38,646 bases of DNA from Spirosoma panaciterrae DSM 21099 (GTDB taxonomy: Bacteria > Bacteroidota > Bacteroidia > Cytophagales > Spirosomataceae): the NCBI RefSeq assembly GCF_000374025.1, contig NZ_KB893208.1, positions 1 through 38,646 of the forward strand, given 5' to 3'. How positions within the stretch are numbered: position 1 is the first letter of the stretch; each line of letters starts with the position of its first letter. Positions 8,079-16,641 of the stretch are shown here, one piece after another. The notes under the pieces were generated by a model. The model did not search any database. It was not told the DNA's origin and worked only from the letters and a program-made list of their open reading frames with translations. Position numbers and translations under genes: made by a program.

Positions 8079-9092
8079 CTAGCTCACGGGAGCCACAGGT
8101 TCTCCGGTAGCTTGCTGAAGATAAGCATGACGAACCACTTTTGCCGTTTTGTGATCCCCTGTATGACTCCAACCGGGAGGCATAATCACATATAAAAGTT
8201 TGTTCTTCAGGCCAGTAGCCCGCCTTATGTCGTGAAATAGGGCATAGAATTCCCCAAAATAAACATCCCCAAAATGCCCTCGTTTGATCGGCCGAGATAT
8301 GCCGTATTCAATTTTTAAATCTTTTTCTTCGGTTTGTAACGTCCCGAAAACTTTATCCCAGATAGGTAATAAATTACAAAAGTTAGTGTCCATGTAAAGC
8401 GGGTTTTTAGCATGGTGCACGCGGTGATGAGAGGGGGTAAGCAGGATACGATTGAGAAAGCCTAATCGACCATCTTTCAAGAGGTTTTCCCCTACGTGGA
8501 TAAAGGAGCCCCAGGTTCCGTCAACAAACATGATCAGAAATAAAAGGGGGGGATTTACCCCCAGTAAAATGCAGATGGTGGTTCGGATGACATCGGCGTA
8601 AGGGGCTTCCAGAAAAAAGTGGGCATACGTGACTGAAAGGTTCATGTCTTCCGGTGCATGATGGGTCGCATGTAAGCACCAGAACAGCCGTACTTTATGC
8701 CCCAGATAATGATAGACAAAGTGGGCCAGTTCCCAAACGACATAGCCGTAGAGAAACCAGTACCAGGTAAGGGTCGTTTTCAGGAGGGCGTGCCCTTCAA
8801 ACAAGCCAATGCAATATGCGACGGCACCAATGGAAAGATACCGGGAAACGAAGCGGTTGAAGATGTAGATCAAAAAGGGCATCTTATAGTTTTCCACCTT
8901 AAAGTTCCGGTATAAGCCACCCCGAATTAGCTCGATGAATAAAAGGGCCGGTATCAGGGGTGAGAGAGCCGCCTGAATGCCTTTCCAGGTAAGCAGGGAG
9001 TGGTAATCGCCCGAGCGAAACATTTCCATCCAATGGTGAATACCCAAGAAGCCGGTAAGCTCATCGACAAGAAGTTGACTGATCTCTGTCAT
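8079..9092 (-). CDS. Sterol desaturase / fatty acid hydroxylase family membrane protein
   Basis: 337 residues from the ATG at 9092; the frame can be extended to a TTG at 9200, but those residues are not needed by the family. The di-iron histidine clusters are all visible: HFVYH at 124-128, HATHH at 141-145 and HHRVHH at 222-227. Hydrophobic stretches before and between them (around 42-56, 88-98, 108-121 and 168-192) give the four-helix membrane core. Family members use oxygen and two irons to hydroxylate or desaturate sterols, carotenoids or fatty acyl chains; the substrate here cannot be told from sequence. It converges with the DUF1737-like gene and is divergent from the GH97 gene. Confidence 0.85.
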   Translation of the reverse strand: MTEISQLLVDELTGFLGIHHWMEMFRSGDYHSLLTWKGIQAALSPLIPALLFIELIRGGLYRNFKVENYKMPFLIYIFNRFVSRYLSIGAVAYCIGLFEGHALLKTTLTWYWFLYGYVVWELAHFVYHYLGHKVRLFWCLHATHHAPEDMNLSVTYAHFFLEAPYADVIRTTICILLGVNPPLLFLIMFVDGTWGSFIHVGENLLKDGRLGFLNRILLTPSHHRVHHAKNPLYMDTNFCNLLPIWDKVFGTLQTEEKDLKIEYGISRPIKRGHFGDVYFGEFYALFHDIRRATGLKNKLLYVIMPPGWSHTGDHKTAKVVRHAYLQQATGEPVAPVS

Positions 9093-9267
9093 CGGAAGTT
9101 GCTTAAGAATTGAATCAGTAAAGTTTCTTAAAAACAGAGAAGCTAAAAACTGGGAAAGCCTACTGAATTCTGCTCCAGGCGAGTGAACACTGCCCGGCAA
9201 TCAGCCTCCACTTAGAAAGCTGCCGCCTGGGATTGTTCAGTTAACCACTCACTTTAGTACGAATAAG

Positions 9268-9275
9268 TAGCTTTG
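9268..9275 (+). promoter_or_regulatory. Bacteroidota -7 box (TAGCTTTG) upstream of the GH97 gene
   Basis: TAGCTTTG matches the TAnnTTTG consensus of the Bacteroidota housekeeping sigma factor exactly and lies about 60 bases before the GH97 start. I do not see a clear TTTG -33 element at the usual spacing, so this is a partial match. Confidence 0.4.
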
Positions 9276-9336
9276 GTTATAGACTATTCTTTTTCACGGG
9301 TGGCCCCGCGTTGGCAATAAGAATCCGATCTGTAGA

Positions 9337-11262
9337 ATGAGAACTAGCCTGATTGATAAAGTACTTACCTTTTTAGTTCCAGCCAGTTTACTGCTCAGTG
9401 GCTTTCAGGCAACAGGCCAATCGATGGTCCTGCGTTCAACGCCCGGAGCCAGTCAAATTACCTTATCATTGACCCAAAAGGGAGAACTGCATTACCAGGT
9501 AACGCACCGGAATAAACTCATCATTACCGAGTCGCCCCTTGGTCTGGTTTGTGACGACCAGGATTTTACATCTGGACTGTCTGTGGTTAGCGTCTCCCCT
9601 ATTGAACTAAGACGGGAAAACTACGAATTGAAGGTCAGTCATGTCAAAACGATCAATCATGTTCTGGAATGCAGGACCATTACGTTTAAAAATAAGTCAG
9701 GCTCGCTAATGGCTATTGATTTGGCGGCCGGGAAGGAAGGAGTTGCTTTCCGCTATCGGTTTCCAGATCAGACGAATACAATACGGGTGATCAACCAGGA
9801 GCGTACCGGATTTCAGATTGAAAAAAAAGCGACGGGTTGGTTGCAGCCTTACAACAAAGCAGGTAAATACACCCCAGGCTACGAAGATTTTTACCTCAAA
9901 GTACACCCTGGCGACTCAATTCGCAATCCCCGTAACCCGTCTGTAGGCTGGTGCATGCCAGCTCTTTTTCAGGTAAATGGTGGCAAAAGTTGGGTTTTAC
10001 TGGCTGAGTCAGGAACAGACGGTTCATTTCCAGGGTGTCATTTGCAGCCCGATTCCCAGGGCGGGCTCTATAAAATTGCCTTTGCGGAAAAAGACGAAAA
10101 ATATACCCTTCCCCTTAGCGATAACCCTCTGCCCGCATCCACACTGCCCTGGACGATGCCCTGGCGGGTAATCATTATGGGTGAGCAGGCCGGAGACATC
10201 CTACTTTCCAGTTTGATTACGGATTTGGCACCTACTGCCAAACTAGACGATACGTCCTGGATTGAACCGGGAAAGGCTACCTGGTCCTGGTGGTCACACC
10301 CTGAGGATCATTCACCGGACATGTATAATGCCTTCACCGATCTGGCGGCTTCTTTTGGCTTCCGATATACTTTGTTTGATGCAGGCTGGGAGAAAGCCAA
10401 CACCGAAGGCGGAATCATCGCCAAGGCGACTGCTAAGGGTATAAAACCCATGGTTTGGGGTTATTCGGCTGCGTATTTCGATTCCGAAAAACGAAAAAAG
10501 CGATTTAAGGAATTAGCGGCAATGGGCGTTAAAGGGGTTAAAATCGATTTTTGGTGCTCAGACCGACAGGAGGTAATGGCCTGCTTACCTTCCCTTTTTG
10601 AGGATGCGGCCAAAGAGCATTTACTGGTCAACCTGCATGGCGCTACTGTGCCAAGAGGCTGGCATCGAACCTGGCCCAATTTCATGACCGCCGAAGCCGT
10701 TTTAGGAACGGAAAGTTATTTTTATGAACCTCGTTATCCTGATAAAGCCGCCGAGCAGAATACCGTGTTACCCTTCACCCGAAATGTAGCCGGACCTACG
10801 GATTACACACCGTTTGCCCTAACGATTCGAAAATACCCCCGACTAAACACGGCCGTTCATGAACTAGCTACGGCGATGATCTACACGTCCGGCATTATTC
10901 ATTTTGCGGATTCAAAAGAGGTATTCGATTCCCTGCCGGTGCCGGTTCAACAGCTCTTGAAAGACATGCCTTCTACCTGGGATAAAACAGAAAGTATTGT
11001 GGCCAAACCGGGGGAACAGCTCATACTCGCGCGTCAGAAGGAGAGCCTTTCTTACATTGTGGGCATCAATGGGACCAATACCGTAGTACCTGTCCGTATA
11101 AACTTGGCCAAGTACGCCAGGGGGTTTTCTAAATTTAGGGTCATTACGGAAGGCAAAGATCCATTGATGAGTTTTAAAACGGAGACCTATCCGATCACCT
11201 CGAGTTGGCAGTACATGCTCGCTCCCAAAGGAGGGTTTATCATTCAGTTTGTTAAGAACTAG
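9337..11262 (+). CDS. GH97 family glycoside hydrolase, retaining (alpha-galactosidase type)
   Basis: 641 residues with an N-terminal signal peptide (hydrophobic 9-22, cleavage near ATGQS at 25-29), so exported. The N-terminal beta-sandwich leads into a TIM barrel. GATWSWWSHPED, FDAGWEK and GVKIDFW are GH97 hallmarks. D404 in KIDF is where retaining members of the family carry their nucleophile; inverting SusB-type alpha-glucosidases lack it. E453 in TAEAVLG is the likely acid/base. This points to alpha-galactosidase-like specificity, an inference from the active-site class. The length is usual for the family. It has its own likely promoter box upstream and is not adjacent to a SusC/D pair. 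Confidence 0.9.
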   Translation: MRTSLIDKVLTFLVPASLLLSGFQATGQSMVLRSTPGASQITLSLTQKGELHYQVTHRNKLIITESPLGLVCDDQDFTSGLSVVSVSPIELRRENYELKVSHVKTINHVLECRTITFKNKSGSLMAIDLAAGKEGVAFRYRFPDQTNTIRVINQERTGFQIEKKATGWLQPYNKAGKYTPGYEDFYLKVHPGDSIRNPRNPSVGWCMPALFQVNGGKSWVLLAESGTDGSFPGCHLQPDSQGGLYKIAFAEKDEKYTLPLSDNPLPASTLPWTMPWRVIIMGEQAGDILLSSLITDLAPTAKLDDTSWIEPGKATWSWWSHPEDHSPDMYNAFTDLAASFGFRYTLFDAGWEKANTEGGIIAKATAKGIKPMVWGYSAAYFDSEKRKKRFKELAAMGVKGVKIDFWCSDRQEVMACLPSLFEDAAKEHLLVNLHGATVPRGWHRTWPNFMTAEAVLGTESYFYEPRYPDKAAEQNTVLPFTRNVAGPTDYTPFALTIRKYPRLNTAVHELATAMIYTSGIIHFADSKEVFDSLPVPVQQLLKDMPSTWDKTESIVAKPGEQLILARQKESLSYIVGINGTNTVVPVRINLAKYARGFSKFRVITEGKDPLMSFKTETYPITSSWQYMLAPKGGFIIQFVKN

Positions 11263-11575
11263 CCTCAGTCAAGAGCAACAAGAAACAGCGCGGCTGAAAA
11301 AGGAACCACTCCGAATGCTCTGGATTAGGCAAGGGCGGATGCCTGGAAATCGATGCGGTCAAAATCAACCCATCCTGAGCTTCGTTGACTTCTAACATCT
11401 GAAGACGTTTGGCAAACGATTCCAAGTCGTGGTGTAGCCAGACGAATCGCACGCCACCGGGCGAAAGAAATCCTCCTCCCGATAAAACTGGGTCAATGAA
11501 TTCATCAGTACACGTAAGGATTTCAGGATGAGTGATTATATTACAGACTTGATGAGAAAGGTCATGTAGCGAACA
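11252..11575 (-). pseudogene. Open minus-strand frame without a start, possible gene remnant
   Basis: The minus strand is open for 107 codons from 11575 to a stop at 11252-11254, running just into the end of the GH97 gene. The translation (for example THPEILTCTDEFIDPVL and VRFVWLHHDLESFAKRL) looks protein-like, but the stretch has no ATG. The first possible start is a GTG at 11452, which would drop a third of it. I do not recognise the family. Either it is a broken remnant or chance; it fills most of the ~330-base gap between the GH97 and molybdoenzyme genes, where I see nothing else. Confidence 0.25.
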
Positions 11576-11591
11576 CTAAATTCAACTCCAG

Positions 11592-12206
11592 ATGCCCTCT
11601 TTTTTTAACCCAGGCTTTGGTCGCAAACGCCCTGCTACCCATGCCGAACGGATTCCACCGGGTCAGTACGAAACGCACGATTGGCCGGTACTTACGGCAG
11701 GGCCAACTCCCCGTATACCCCTGGCCAACTGGACATTTTCCCTGGATGGACTCGTAGAATCGCCCGTAAAATGGTCGTGGGAGCAGTTTACGGCTTTGCC
11801 CCAGCAGTCATTCACCAACGATATTCACTGCGTGACCAAATGGTCGAAGTTAGATACGCACTGGCAGGGAATAAGCATCGAAACATTGCTGGAACAGGTG
11901 ACCCTTAAACCCGAAGCCCGGTATGTTATGGCTTATTCCTACGGGGAGTACACGACCAATATACCACTGGAAGACCTACGCCATGGAAAAGCTTTTATTG
12001 GCCTCCATTTCGAGGGAAGCCCTTTGGCGGCCGAACATGGTGGCCCGGCCCGGTTGGTAGTACCTCATCTGTATTTCTGGAAAAGTGCCAAATGGATTAC
12101 CGGCTTACGGTTTATGGAACACGATCAACCTGGCTTCTGGGAACGGGGTGGCTACAGTATGTATGGAAATCCGTGGAATGAACAACGTTACCGTAGCGAC
12201 GATTAG
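11592..12206 (+). CDS. Sulfite oxidase-family molybdopterin-dependent oxidoreductase
   Basis: 204 residues covering the molybdopterin-binding fold of the sulfite oxidase / MsrP (YedY) family. C80 in DIHCVTKWS is the conserved cysteine that ligates molybdenum, and HGGPARLVVPHLYFWKSAKW is the typical cofactor-binding stretch. No Tat or Sec signal is present, so this protein should be cytoplasmic, unlike MsrP. It lacks the extra C-terminal domain of true sulfite oxidases. The stop codon is directly followed by the ATG of a flavin reductase gene, so the two probably form an enzyme and its electron partner. The physiological substrate is unknown. Confidence 0.87.
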   Translation: MPSFFNPGFGRKRPATHAERIPPGQYETHDWPVLTAGPTPRIPLANWTFSLDGLVESPVKWSWEQFTALPQQSFTNDIHCVTKWSKLDTHWQGISIETLLEQVTLKPEARYVMAYSYGEYTTNIPLEDLRHGKAFIGLHFEGSPLAAEHGGPARLVVPHLYFWKSAKWITGLRFMEHDQPGFWERGGYSMYGNPWNEQRYRSDD

Positions 12207-12947
12207 ATGGCTCGCATTCAATGGCAACTGGGGAAAGTGACCACCATTATTCAGGAGACACCCCGGGTCAAAACCTTCAGACTTCAACTGCCCCAATGGA
12301 TACCTCATCTGCCCGGGCAGCATTATGATCTGCGCCTGACCGCCGAAGATGGCTATCAGGCTGAGCGAAGCTATTCCATAGCATCGGCCCCGGAACAAAC
12401 TGGCGAAATTGATCTGACCATTGAACGCATTGATGATGGAGAAATTTCCGGTTATTTACACGAAGGAGTCAGGGTGGGTGATCAGCTTGAAGTTCGAGGC
12501 CCGATTGGCGGCTATTTTGCCTGGCATGATGGCATGGCCGACAGGCCTCTGTTTTTAGTGGGTGGTGGTTCGGGGATCGTCCCTCTGATGGCGATCCTGC
12601 GTCATCGGTCTATCCTTGGCGCAACCAACCCAACTCGCTTGCTTTATAGCGTTCGCACACCAGAAGACCTCATTTACGGTACCGAATTACAGAATCTGGC
12701 CCGTCAGGACCCTTCGTTCGAACTGGTATTGACGTTTACCAGACAGGCCCCTCCTGACTGGAGCGGCTACCATCGACGCATTGATGGGTCGATGGTAGAG
12801 CAGGAAATTCGTCCATTTTCTGAACAGCCGATTAGCTTTATCTGTGGCCCAACCCAACTGGTAGAATCTGTTGCTAACGAGTTGGCGGCAATAGGCTTTC
12901 CACCCTCCGTTATTTATACCGAACGTTTTGGCCCCACGGGCAGCTAA
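12207..12947 (+). CDS. Ferredoxin-NADP reductase-like FAD/NAD(P)H oxidoreductase
   Basis: 246 residues with the FNR-superfamily order of motifs: RSYSIAS at 54-60 binds FAD, GGGSGIVPLMAI at 119-130 binds the NAD(P)H nucleotide, then ICGPTQLVESV and a C-terminal YTERFG. No [2Fe-2S] cluster cysteines are seen, so it is a simple flavin reductase module. The ATG begins on the base after the TAG of the molybdoenzyme gene, which shows a tightly coupled bicistronic unit. The likely role is passing electrons between NAD(P)H and the molybdoenzyme, directly or through a carrier not encoded here; this is inference from adjacency. Confidence 0.88.
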   Translation: MARIQWQLGKVTTIIQETPRVKTFRLQLPQWIPHLPGQHYDLRLTAEDGYQAERSYSIASAPEQTGEIDLTIERIDDGEISGYLHEGVRVGDQLEVRGPIGGYFAWHDGMADRPLFLVGGGSGIVPLMAILRHRSILGATNPTRLLYSVRTPEDLIYGTELQNLARQDPSFELVLTFTRQAPPDWSGYHRRIDGSMVEQEIRPFSEQPISFICGPTQLVESVANELAAIGFPPSVIYTERFGPTGS

Positions 12948-13125
12948 CGGATTTATGCAGGGCTACTCTTCCGCGACACGCCCTCTGCCCTTTCCTGAAA
13001 TATACAGCTCTGGCGGAGACGGTTCTTCTGCAACTGTCTGTCCGTAATCGGCTTTTGTTGGCGTTCGTTTCTCTTTCGTAGTCAATTAAGCCCTACCTTC
13101 GTTGATTGGTAGATGCGAAAAGACT

Positions 13126-14454
13126 ATGACGTTTGATGACCTGAATCTGAATAAACCACTCCTCAATGCCCTGAATGACCTGGGCTATACAACCCCGACT
13201 ACGATTCAGCAAAACGTGTTTTCGGTCGTTATGTCGGGACGGGATGTTTGCGGACTGGCCCAGACCGGAACGGGAAAAACGCTGGCTTATTTACTCCCCT
13301 GTCTTCGCCAGCTTCAGTTTACCAGGGAAAAACTTCCTCAACTGATTATCCTTGTGCCCACACGCGAGTTGGTCGTGCAGGTGCTCGAAACAGTAACCCA
13401 GCTAACCACGTATATGAACCTGGTAGCCGTAGGCGTTTATGGCGGTGTCAATATGAAACCGCAGGTAGCTCAGGTTCAGCAGGGAATGGATATACTGGTA
13501 GCCACTCCCGGCCGCCTGGTCGATCTATTGGCGAATGGTATTTTAAAGACCAAATCGGTAAAGAAACTGGTTATCGACGAAATGGATGAAATGCTGGATC
13601 TTGGCTTTCGGACACAACTTAAAACCATTCTGGACCTGCTACCGCCCAAACGACAGAATTTGCTGTTTTCGGCTACGCTTATGCCCGATGTCGAACAATT
13701 GATCGATACCTTTTTCAATAGTCCCGTTCGGGTAGAAGCGGCTCCCATGGGTACACCCCTCGAAAATATTGTCCAGGCAGCGTATGAGGTTCCCAATTTT
13801 TACACCAAAGTAAACTTGCTGGCTCTGTTGCTGCGTCAGGACGCAGAGATGAACAAAGTACTTGTTTTTGTGGCAACCCGTCAGTTGGCCGATCAACTGG
13901 AGGACGAACTTGCCCCAGAATTCCCGGGCCAGATTGGTCTTATTCATGCCCGTAAAGCGCAAAACCTGCGCTTTGAAGCGGTCGAAGCCTTTAAATCGGG
14001 GCATACGCGGGTGTTGATTGCCACCGATCTTGTTGCCCGGGGGATCGACGTAGCCCAGGTTTCGCACGTGGTGAATTTCGATATGCCTGACGTACCGGAA
14101 GCCTATATTCACCGGATTGGCCGAACAGGTCGGGCCGACCAGAAGGGTATCGCCATTACGTTTCTGACGCCCGCCGACGACGAACGGCTGGAGGCAGTGG
14201 AAGCTTTAATGAAATACACGATTCCCAGGCTTACGCAGCCCGATGATCTGGTTATTTCAGACCAGCTTACCGAGGCTGAAATGCCCAAAGTACATATGAA
14301 ACCCGTTGAGGTTAAAGTTCCTAAACGGGAAAATGTTGGCCCGGCTTTTCATGAGAAACTAGCCAAGAATAAAAAAGTAAATGTCCGGCGCGATTATGCC
14401 GCCGAAAAACGAGAAAAATATGGTCGACCCATTAAGCGAAGCGGAAAAAAGTAA
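13126..14454 (+). CDS. DEAD-box RNA helicase with DEMD motif II
   Basis: 442 residues from the ATG at 13126; a TTG at 13102 would add eight residues with no family support. The helicase core is complete: Q-motif region (TPTTIQQ), AQTGTGKT at 45-52, PTREL at 78-82, TPGR at 127-130, motif II at 151-154, SAT, ARGIDV and HRIGRTGR. Motif II reads DEMD rather than DEAD: the third residue is Met, while the catalytic D151, E152 and D154 are kept. A basic tail follows (KVPKRENVG, then KRSGKK), as in RhlE-type helicases that remodel RNA or ribosome precursors. It overlaps the next helicase gene by 35 bases. Confidence 0.93.
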   Translation: MTFDDLNLNKPLLNALNDLGYTTPTTIQQNVFSVVMSGRDVCGLAQTGTGKTLAYLLPCLRQLQFTREKLPQLIILVPTRELVVQVLETVTQLTTYMNLVAVGVYGGVNMKPQVAQVQQGMDILVATPGRLVDLLANGILKTKSVKKLVIDEMDEMLDLGFRTQLKTILDLLPPKRQNLLFSATLMPDVEQLIDTFFNSPVRVEAAPMGTPLENIVQAAYEVPNFYTKVNLLALLLRQDAEMNKVLVFVATRQLADQLEDELAPEFPGQIGLIHARKAQNLRFEAVEAFKSGHTRVLIATDLVARGIDVAQVSHVVNFDMPDVPEAYIHRIGRTGRADQKGIAITFLTPADDERLEAVEALMKYTIPRLTQPDDLVISDQLTEAEMPKVHMKPVEVKVPKRENVGPAFHEKLAKNKKVNVRRDYAAEKREKYGRPIKRSGKK

Positions 14455-15598
14455 GGTCACCTTTGCCTCTCTTGGGCTATCGGAACCCCTGCTGAACGCC
14501 GTAGAGGAGCAGCAGTACACACGCCCCTACCCTATTCAGCGGGACGCCATTCCGCCGATTCTGCGTGGCAAAGATATTCTGGGCATTGCCAAAACAGGGT
14601 CAGGAAAAACCGCCAGTTTCGTTCTGCCGATTCTGGAGTTGTTTCATCGAACAAAAACCGTTGGTAGCCGCTACGCCAGCGTCCTCGTGTTAGTGCCCAC
14701 CCGCGAACTGGCGAGCCAGGTAGCCGATGTGTTCCAGAATCTGGGAGCGCATCTTTTCCCAAAAGTAAAAACAGTGGCCGTATATGGTGGGGTGTCTATC
14801 AATCCGCAGATGCAGGCAGTGCATGGGGCCGATATTCTGGTAGCCACACCGGGCCGACTGCTGGATTTACTCGCCCAGAATGCCCTACGACTCTCTGATG
14901 TGGAAATCCTGGTTCTCGACGAAGCCGATAAAATGCTGGAACTGGGCTTTGCCGATGAAATGAACCAACTGTTTGATCGACTACCCAAAAATCGACAGAC
15001 GATTCTGTTTTCGGCAACACTGGGCGAGGCTATTCAGGCGATCCATCAAACCCTGCTGCGCGCGCCCGTTAAAATTGAAGTGGTCGAAGAAGCCACCAAC
15101 CTCGAACAGATCGAACAGGTAGCCTATCAGGTCGACCCCGCCCGCAAAGGCCCGTTGCTTCGGTATCTGATCAAAACCCACAACATGCAGCAGGTGCTGG
15201 TGTTCGCTTCGTCGACCCGAACGGCCGACAATCTGGTGGTCAAGCTGAGCAAAAATGGCATTCAGGCGGCTGCCATCCACGGCCAGAAAGGGCAGCAGGT
15301 TCGGACCGATGTGCTCCATAAATTCAAAGCCGGAAAGCTACAGGTAATGGTTGCTACGGACCTGCTGGCGCGTGGTATCGATATTCAACTGCTGCCTTTC
15401 GTGATCAACTTCGATTTGCCGCGTTCGCCCAAAGACTATGTCCACCGAATTGGTCGAACGGGTCGCGCTGAAGCAACAGGGAAGGCGATTTCGCTCATCA
15501 CGCCCGACGATGCGCATCATTTCAAAATTATCCAGAAAAAAATGGGGAAACGGGTGGCGCAAATCGACACTACCAACCTGGATTTGCACGGCTACTGA
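14420..15598 (+). CDS. DEAD-box RNA helicase (RhlE-like)
   Basis: 392 residues from the ATG at 14420; in-frame ATGs at 14396 and 14381 are possible and would enlarge the overlap with the upstream helicase gene from 35 to 59 or 74 bases. All core motifs are present: AKTGSGKT (57-64), PTREL, TPGR, canonical DEAD at 167-170, FSATL, ATDLLARGID and HRIGRTGR. It ends soon after the helicase core with only a short tail (IDTTNLDLHGY), lacking the basic extension of its neighbour. The reading-frame overlap suggests translational coupling and joint production of the two helicases. The pair probably arose by an old duplication, as they differ widely outside the motifs. Confidence 0.93.
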   Translation: MVDPLSEAEKSKVTFASLGLSEPLLNAVEEQQYTRPYPIQRDAIPPILRGKDILGIAKTGSGKTASFVLPILELFHRTKTVGSRYASVLVLVPTRELASQVADVFQNLGAHLFPKVKTVAVYGGVSINPQMQAVHGADILVATPGRLLDLLAQNALRLSDVEILVLDEADKMLELGFADEMNQLFDRLPKNRQTILFSATLGEAIQAIHQTLLRAPVKIEVVEEATNLEQIEQVAYQVDPARKGPLLRYLIKTHNMQQVLVFASSTRTADNLVVKLSKNGIQAAAIHGQKGQQVRTDVLHKFKAGKLQVMVATDLLARGIDIQLLPFVINFDLPRSPKDYVHRIGRTGRAEATGKAISLITPDDAHHFKIIQKKMGKRVAQIDTTNLDLHGY

Positions 15599-15623
15599 CC
15601 AGGCAATCCGCAGCCAGAACAGA

Positions 15624-15662
15624 CGTCAGGCAGTATACACTTACCGCACCTTCTGCCTGACG
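15624..15662. terminator. 10-bp hairpin between convergent helicase and panE-like genes
   Basis: cgtcaggcag (15624-15633) and ctgcctgacg (15653-15662) are perfect reverse complements around a 19-nt loop. They lie 25 bases after the helicase stop and 50 before the convergent gene end. No T-run follows on either strand, so terminator function is inferred from position only. Confidence 0.45.
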
Positions 15663-15711
15663 CAGACCTTAGCGGTCGATCCGCTGTGCTGACCTGGAAA
15701 CCCCATAGCGG

Positions 15712-16641
15712 CTAGGAAATCCGGCTCGTTTCGGCCTTCAATCGTGTCAGTTCCCCCAGAAGACGAGTCTTGCTGGCCAGATCGGGCTGGCCCAGCCGTT
15801 TGGCCAGCCGGGCTACGGCCAGGTTCAGGGAATCAATCTCCGTTTCCCGACCCTGGTTAATATCGACCAGCGTTGAAATAAGCTGCCCATCCGATCGCTG
15901 ACTGATTTGCAATAACCGCTGCTCTACTTCCGCCGGATTCAACACCACCCCTACTCCTCTGGCAACGGCCAGGCATTCAGCGATGACCTCACGCGCCAGA
16001 ACCAAGGCGGAGGTGTTCCGATAAAAAATACCGTTATCGACGTTGAGCAGTGGACAAATGGTATTGAAGACACAATTGGTGATGACTTTTTCCCAGATGG
16101 CCTGCTGAATGGCGACCTCTGCCCGAAATGGGAACCGGGTTGTTGTAAGATTCGCCACCAGGTCTGCCAGTTCCACTTCATGGCCCCGAATGACGCCAAT
16201 GGGGGAAGCAGCCACGGGTTTATAGCGAACCACATAGGCAGCCTGCACCTGACTTGTTGCCAGCAACACGCACCGATACAACCGGGGGAAGTCAGCCTCT
16301 AAAAATGGCTCTTCGTTCGTCAACCCATTCTGGAGTAAAATCAGGGGCGACTGGCCCGTCTTTCCGCTGAGTCGCTGAGCCAGCACCTCATTACCAAACG
16401 ATTTCGTCGTTAGCAGAACAGGCCCGTCCAACGCTGGAAGTGCTTCCAGCGAACGAATCGGGATTGTTGCCGATACTGTGGTGTCATCCACACAGTCAAC
16501 CGTGATGGTGGCTTCGTCAGCTTCGGTCGGGCTCTCCTGGCGACCGCGAATCAGGATCACATCTTTACCAGCCTGCTTCAGTAGGACGGCTAAGGTCATA
16601 CCGATGGCACCGGCGCCAATAATGTAGATAGGTGTTTTCAT
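15712..16641 (-). CDS. panE: 2-dehydropantoate 2-reductase (ketopantoate reductase family)
   Basis: 309 residues with the N-terminal NADP-binding Rossmann motif GAGAIG at 9-14 (YIIGAGAIGMTLAVLL) and the C-terminal helical domain carrying the catalytic lysine in WEKVITNCVFN. The family reduces ketopantoate to pantoate with NADPH on the way to coenzyme A. Paralogues with other 2-oxo substrates are common, so the gene name is tentative. The ATG overlaps the stop of the upstream methyltransferase gene by four bases (ATGA), so they are translated from one message. No pantothenate gene is next to it, which leaves the exact substrate open. Confidence 0.8.
   Translation of the reverse strand: MKTPIYIIGAGAIGMTLAVLLKQAGKDVILIRGRQESPTEADEATITVDCVDDTTVSATIPIRSLEALPALDGPVLLTTKSFGNEVLAQRLSGKTGQSPLILLQNGLTNEEPFLEADFPRLYRCVLLATSQVQAAYVVRYKPVAASPIGVIRGHEVELADLVANLTTTRFPFRAEVAIQQAIWEKVITNCVFNTICPLLNVDNGIFYRNTSALVLAREVIAECLAVARGVGVVLNPAEVEQRLLQISQRSDGQLISTLVDINQGRETEIDSLNLAVARLAKRLGQPDLASKTRLLGELTRLKAETSRIS

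Noticed and set aside
9268..9275. Full sigma promoter with -33 TTTG in front of the GH97 gene
   Set aside because: Only the -7 box is convincing; no TTTG lies at the normal distance, so only the partial element is listed.
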